Origin: Rhizobium sp. Root1203
GTDB taxonomy: Bacteria > Pseudomonadota > Alphaproteobacteria > Rhizobiales > Rhizobiaceae
Reading direction: 5' to 3'
Length of the DNA stretch: 64,000 nucleotides
Assembly (NCBI RefSeq): GCF_001424945.1
Contig: NZ_LMCW01000056.1
Coordinates: forward strand, 62,001-126,000
Numbering within the stretch: the first letter of the stretch is position 1; the number at the start of each line of letters is the position of its first letter. The notes under the pieces were generated by a model. It saw only the letters and a program-made list of their open reading frames with translations, did not search any database and was not told where the DNA came from. Positions 61,044 through 64,000 of the stretch are shown here, in pieces. Both the position numbers and the translations under genes were made by a program.

Positions 61044-61907
61044 TTGAAGGTCGGTTTCAACCTGCTGGTTCTCGGCGCGGATATCACCGTGGAGCATGCG
61101 CGCCAGCTCGAGCGCTTCAAGGCGCTTGGATATGATGGCGTAGAAGTGCCCGTCATGTCGGGCGATGTCGCGCGATATGCAGCACTCGGCAACCTGCTCA
61201 GAGAGATCGGTCTTGCCGCCGCAACTGCAGGAACGGTGCCGCCGGAAGCCAACCCTATCAGTACTGACCCCGCTGTCCGCGCCCGCGCCTACGACCATCA
61301 TCGTTGGCTGGTCGACTGCACGCATGCGATGGGTGGAGAGATTATCGCCGGTCCCGTGCATTCTCCGGTCGGCGTATTCACCGGCTTCGGTCCTACCGCG
61401 GATGAGCGGGCACACTGCGTCGAAGCCATGCGCGCCCTTGCGGATTATGCCGTGCCGGCAGGCGTGAGGATTTCCGCCGAGGCGGTCAACCGTTTCGAGT
61501 GCTATGTCATGTCGACGACCGAACACGCCTCGGAGATATATCGTCAGGTGAACCACCCCAACTACGGCTATATGTTCGATACGTTCCATGCCAACATTGA
61601 GGAAAAGGATCCGGCGGCGACTTACGAACTTTACCACCGCGAGATCAACCACTACCATATTTCGGAGAACGACAGGGGCATCCCCGGCACCGGCCATGTG
61701 CCATTCGCGGCCCATTTCGACGCATTGCGGCGCTGCGACTATGACGGCTGGCTCACGGTTGAGGCCTTTGGCCGGGCAGTGCCCGAACTTGCGGGCGCCA
61801 CGCGGGTATGGCGGAACCTCTTTGACGATGCGGACCGGCTGTTTTCCGAAAGCATCTCCTTCATCCGGCGGGAATGGGCGGCGGCCGGCGCGAGGGTGTC
61901 GGCATGA
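61044..61907 (+). CDS. Sugar phosphate isomerase/epimerase-like TIM-barrel protein
   Basis: 287 residues of the AP-endonuclease-2-like TIM-barrel family that includes hydroxypyruvate, tagatose and inosose isomerases. Segments include KVGFNLLVLGADITVEHARQ, LGYDGVEVPVMSGDV, RISAEAVNRFECYVM, MFDTFHANIEEKDP and YHISENDRGIPGTGHV, which hold likely metal-binding Glu, Asp and His residues. The start is the TTG at 61044, with GGGGGAA 4 bases upstream. Its stop overlaps the next ATPase gene, so it belongs to a ribose-type import operon. Substrate unknown. Confidence 0.88.
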   Translation: MKVGFNLLVLGADITVEHARQLERFKALGYDGVEVPVMSGDVARYAALGNLLREIGLAAATAGTVPPEANPISTDPAVRARAYDHHRWLVDCTHAMGGEIIAGPVHSPVGVFTGFGPTADERAHCVEAMRALADYAVPAGVRISAEAVNRFECYVMSTTEHASEIYRQVNHPNYGYMFDTFHANIEEKDPAATYELYHREINHYHISENDRGIPGTGHVPFAAHFDALRRCDYDGWLTVEAFGRAVPELAGATRVWRNLFDDADRLFSESISFIRREWAAAGARVSA

Positions 61908-63424
61908 TGGCAGACCCCGCCCTCGACATGCGCGCCATCAGCAAGTCTTTTCCGGGCGTCAAGGCACTGGACGCGGTGGACTTCGATTGCCGTGCCGGAG
62001 AGGTGCATGCGTTGTGCGGGGAAAACGGCGCCGGTAAATCGACGCTGATGAAAATACTGGGCGGCGTCTATCGCCCGGACGGCGGGCGGCTGCGGGTCGG
62101 CGGCGAGACCAAAGAATTCAAGCATCCCCGGGAAGCGCGGACCGCCGGCATCTCGATCATCCATCAGGAACTCAGCCTGATGCCGTTCCGCACCGTGACG
62201 GAGAATATCTTTGCCGGGCAGGAGCCGACGCGTCGCGGCCTGCTGGACCGGGCGCTGATGGAAAGACGCACCGGCGAACTGTTGCGGCGCCTGGGGTCGA
62301 CCATTCCGCCGGCCACGCAGGTGTCCGCTCTATCCATTGCCGAGCAGCAGCTCGTGGAAATCGCCAAGGCGCTTCTGTTGGACGCCCGCGTTTTGGTCAT
62401 GGACGAGCCGACCGCCGCGCTCGATGACCGCGACGCACGATCTTTGCTCGATTTGGTCGGCAAGCTGAAGGCCGAGGGCGTGGCGATCGTCTACATTTCC
62501 CATCGTATGCCTGAGGTCATGGCGATTGCCGACCGCGTTAGCGTGCTCAAGGACGGGCGCAAAGTCTGGACGCGGCCACGAGAGGAAGTTGACGTCGCTG
62601 CCGTCGTCACGGCGATGGTCGGCCGAGATATCGCCGAATTCTTCCCGAAACCGGGACGTGGCGGGACCGGAGAGGTTCTGCTGGAGATATCGGATGGTGC
62701 AAACCGGACCTTGCGGGGGATTGATCTGGCAGTGCGCGCAGGGGAAATCGTCGGGACCGCGGGCTTGGAAGATTCCGGCAAGACGGCGCTGGCGCAGGCC
62801 ATCTTCGGCGATGATCCGCTGACAGAAGGTACGCTCCGCGTTGCCGGCAAGGTCGTTTCCGTGCAGTCGCCACGTCAGGCGATTGCTGCCGGGATCGGTT
62901 ACCTCCCCGGCGACCGCAAGCGCGAAGGTCTCCTGCTGCGCCAATCCGTCCGCGACAATGCTCTTTTGACGCTCCAGGCTATGTCCAATGTATTCAGGCG
63001 GCCGCATCGCGCCGGGCTCTCCCGGGCCGAGACTGACCGCAAACTGAAGGCGATCGGGGTACGGGCCGCCGACTATGGTCAGGAGATCCGCACCCTGTCC
63101 GGAGGCAACCAGCAGAAAACCATCATCAGCCGATGGCTGGCGCAGGCACCCAAGATCCTGGTCTTTGCTGAACCGACCCGCGGTATCGACGTCGCCGCCA
63201 AAGCGGCGATCTACGAAACCATGCGCACGCTTGCCGATTCCGGTCGCGCCATCCTCATGGTGTCGTCGGATCTGCCCGAGGTCGTCGGCGTGAGCGATCG
63301 CATCGTCGTAATGCACGAGGGCCGCATCGCCGGAGAACTGGGCCGAGGCGCCAGTGAGGAAGCGGTCATCGGATTGGCACTCGGAATCCCGGCAGAACCG
63401 CAAATCAAGGCTGGAACAATATGA
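61904..63424 (+). CDS. Sugar ABC transporter ATP-binding protein, duplicated RbsA type
   Basis: 506 residues with two nucleotide-binding domains. First: Walker A GENGAGKST, signature reading LSIAEQQ, and Walker B VLVMDEPTAALDD. Second: a degenerate Walker A GLEDSGKTA, then signature LSGGNQQKTIISRWL. This is the usual asymmetric RbsA arrangement. The ATG at 61904 overlaps the isomerase stop (ATGA). It powers the ribose-type permease whose gene overlaps its own stop. The binding protein for this system is not in the window and may lie to the right. Confidence 0.92.
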   Translation: MMADPALDMRAISKSFPGVKALDAVDFDCRAGEVHALCGENGAGKSTLMKILGGVYRPDGGRLRVGGETKEFKHPREARTAGISIIHQELSLMPFRTVTENIFAGQEPTRRGLLDRALMERRTGELLRRLGSTIPPATQVSALSIAEQQLVEIAKALLLDARVLVMDEPTAALDDRDARSLLDLVGKLKAEGVAIVYISHRMPEVMAIADRVSVLKDGRKVWTRPREEVDVAAVVTAMVGRDIAEFFPKPGRGGTGEVLLEISDGANRTLRGIDLAVRAGEIVGTAGLEDSGKTALAQAIFGDDPLTEGTLRVAGKVVSVQSPRQAIAAGIGYLPGDRKREGLLLRQSVRDNALLTLQAMSNVFRRPHRAGLSRAETDRKLKAIGVRAADYGQEIRTLSGGNQQKTIISRWLAQAPKILVFAEPTRGIDVAAKAAIYETMRTLADSGRAILMVSSDLPEVVGVSDRIVVMHEGRIAGELGRGASEEAVIGLALGIPAEPQIKAGTI

Positions 63425-64000
63425 CCCCGACATCCTCGCTCGCCCTAAAGCGAATTCCGCAGCGCTCTACGCTGCCCGTTCCCGCAATCGTCCTGGCTGT
63501 CGCAGCTTTCATCTATATGGGCGCGGCGGTCATCACCGGGCAGCTGGCACAACTGACCTTTGAAGGATTTGCCGGCTTGCTTCAACGCACAGTGGCACTT
63601 GGTATCGTCGGTCTCGGGCAGACCTTCGCCATTCTGGTAGGATCCATCGACCTCTCCGTTGCTGCCCTGATCAGTCTTGTCGCGGTCCTTGCCAGTTTTC
63701 TGATGCAGGGTGATCCGGCCATGATCCCGCCCGCCATCATCGTCTGCATCCTTGTTTCGCTCGGCGTCGGCGCCGTCAACGGCATCCTGGTTGCCTACTG
63801 GGGAATCAATCCGCTGATCGCTACACTCGGCAGCGGCCTGATCATTCAGGGCGGGCTATCGGCCGGCTTTACCCATCTTTCCGGAACCGTTGCACCGCAG
63901 TTTCAGGCCTTTGCGTATAGCAGCGTCCTCGGCGTGCCCTATCCGGTTTTGATGTTCGCAGCACTGACGTTCTGCGGCTGGTTCCTTTTGGCCAAAACCC
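63421..64000 (+). CDS. Ribose-type ABC transporter permease, cut by the window edge
   Basis: The ATG at 63421 overlaps the ATPase stop (ATGA), and the frame is open to the right edge, giving 193 residues. The sequence begins MTPTSSLALKRIPQ, then hydrophobic helices and the RbsC-type motif ILVGSIDLSVAALISLVAVL and LVAYWGINPLIATLGSGLI. It is a different protein from the permease at 272-1270. Only the N-terminal part is present. Confidence 0.9.
   Translation, partial: MTPTSSLALKRIPQRSTLPVPAIVLAVAAFIYMGAAVITGQLAQLTFEGFAGLLQRTVALGIVGLGQTFAILVGSIDLSVAALISLVAVLASFLMQGDPAMIPPAIIVCILVSLGVGAVNGILVAYWGINPLIATLGSGLIIQGGLSAGFTHLSGTVAPQFQAFAYSSVLGVPYPVLMFAALTFCGWFLLAKT

Noticed and set aside
1..64000. tRNA, rRNA, CRISPR array, insertion sequence or phage genes
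   Set aside because: Reading both strands I saw no tRNA-like cloverleaf, no regularly spaced repeats, and no transposase, integrase or phage structural protein.

Overview
This 64 kb window is high-GC bacterial DNA from the alphaproteobacterial order Hyphomicrobiales, most likely a Rhizobium, Ensifer or Agrobacterium relative. The evidence is its content: many solute ABC transporters of rhizobial type, an exopolysaccharide (EPS) locus with ExoY, ExoF and ExoP-like proteins, a RhtX-type siderophore permease, and short, tightly coupled operons. It reads like accessory DNA (megaplasmid or chromid), since it is almost all transport, catabolism and surface polysaccharide, with no tRNA, rRNA, ribosomal-protein or replication genes. 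I saw no insertion sequence, phage or CRISPR array.

Layout. (1) 1-162: the frameshifted tail of a DUF411-like protein. (2) 272-4247: a sugar ABC uptake system split over two divergent transcripts, with an NAD-dependent epimerase. (3) 4248-5215: low-GC, mostly non-coding, with one 65-residue protein. (4) 5216-9258: an operon of a flavin monooxygenase and a sulfonate-type ABC transporter, probably for acquiring sulfur from organic compounds. (5) 9432-18118: a 63-residue protein resembling aroma-sacti domain proteins, a class III cyclase fused to a STAND-type ATPase, a fatty acid desaturase, a leaderless PhnD-like protein, a GGDEF/EAL protein and a phospholipase D family protein.

(6) 18688-38254: a largely complete Wzx/Wzy-dependent EPS locus. 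An ExoY-like phosphoglycosyltransferase starts the lipid-linked repeat unit. Five glycosyltransferase genes (one a GT4-GT2 fusion) extend it. A MOP flippase, a Wzy-like polymerase, a co-polymerase with a degraded kinase domain and an outer-membrane export protein complete the route, and a Tat-exported GH16 glycanase probably trims the product. The locus also carries three redox enzymes (a GMC oxidoreductase, an SDR and an FAD protein), which suggest an unusual sugar or side group.

(7) 38316-43342: a siderophore uptake island (AraC regulator, TonB-dependent receptor, 127-residue unknown, RhtX-like permease) without biosynthesis genes, so probably for a foreign siderophore. (8) 43514-44835: two tandem msrA genes, one predicted to be exported.

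(9) 44894-64000: a large catabolic region. A leftward operon holds a NitT/TauT-type ABC transporter with two different permeases plus two Gfo/Idh/MocA dehydrogenases, opposite a GntR-LacI hybrid regulator. To its right lie a PHP/DUF3604-like hydrolase, an ABC importer, a sulfatase with an intact CxPxR signature, an importer ATPase, an AraC regulator, a TIM-barrel isomerase and the start of a second ribose-type importer. Three intergenic sites in this region share the sequence ATTTAC(C/T)(A/G)GT. I infer one regulon for uptake and breakdown of an unidentified, possibly sulfated, compound.
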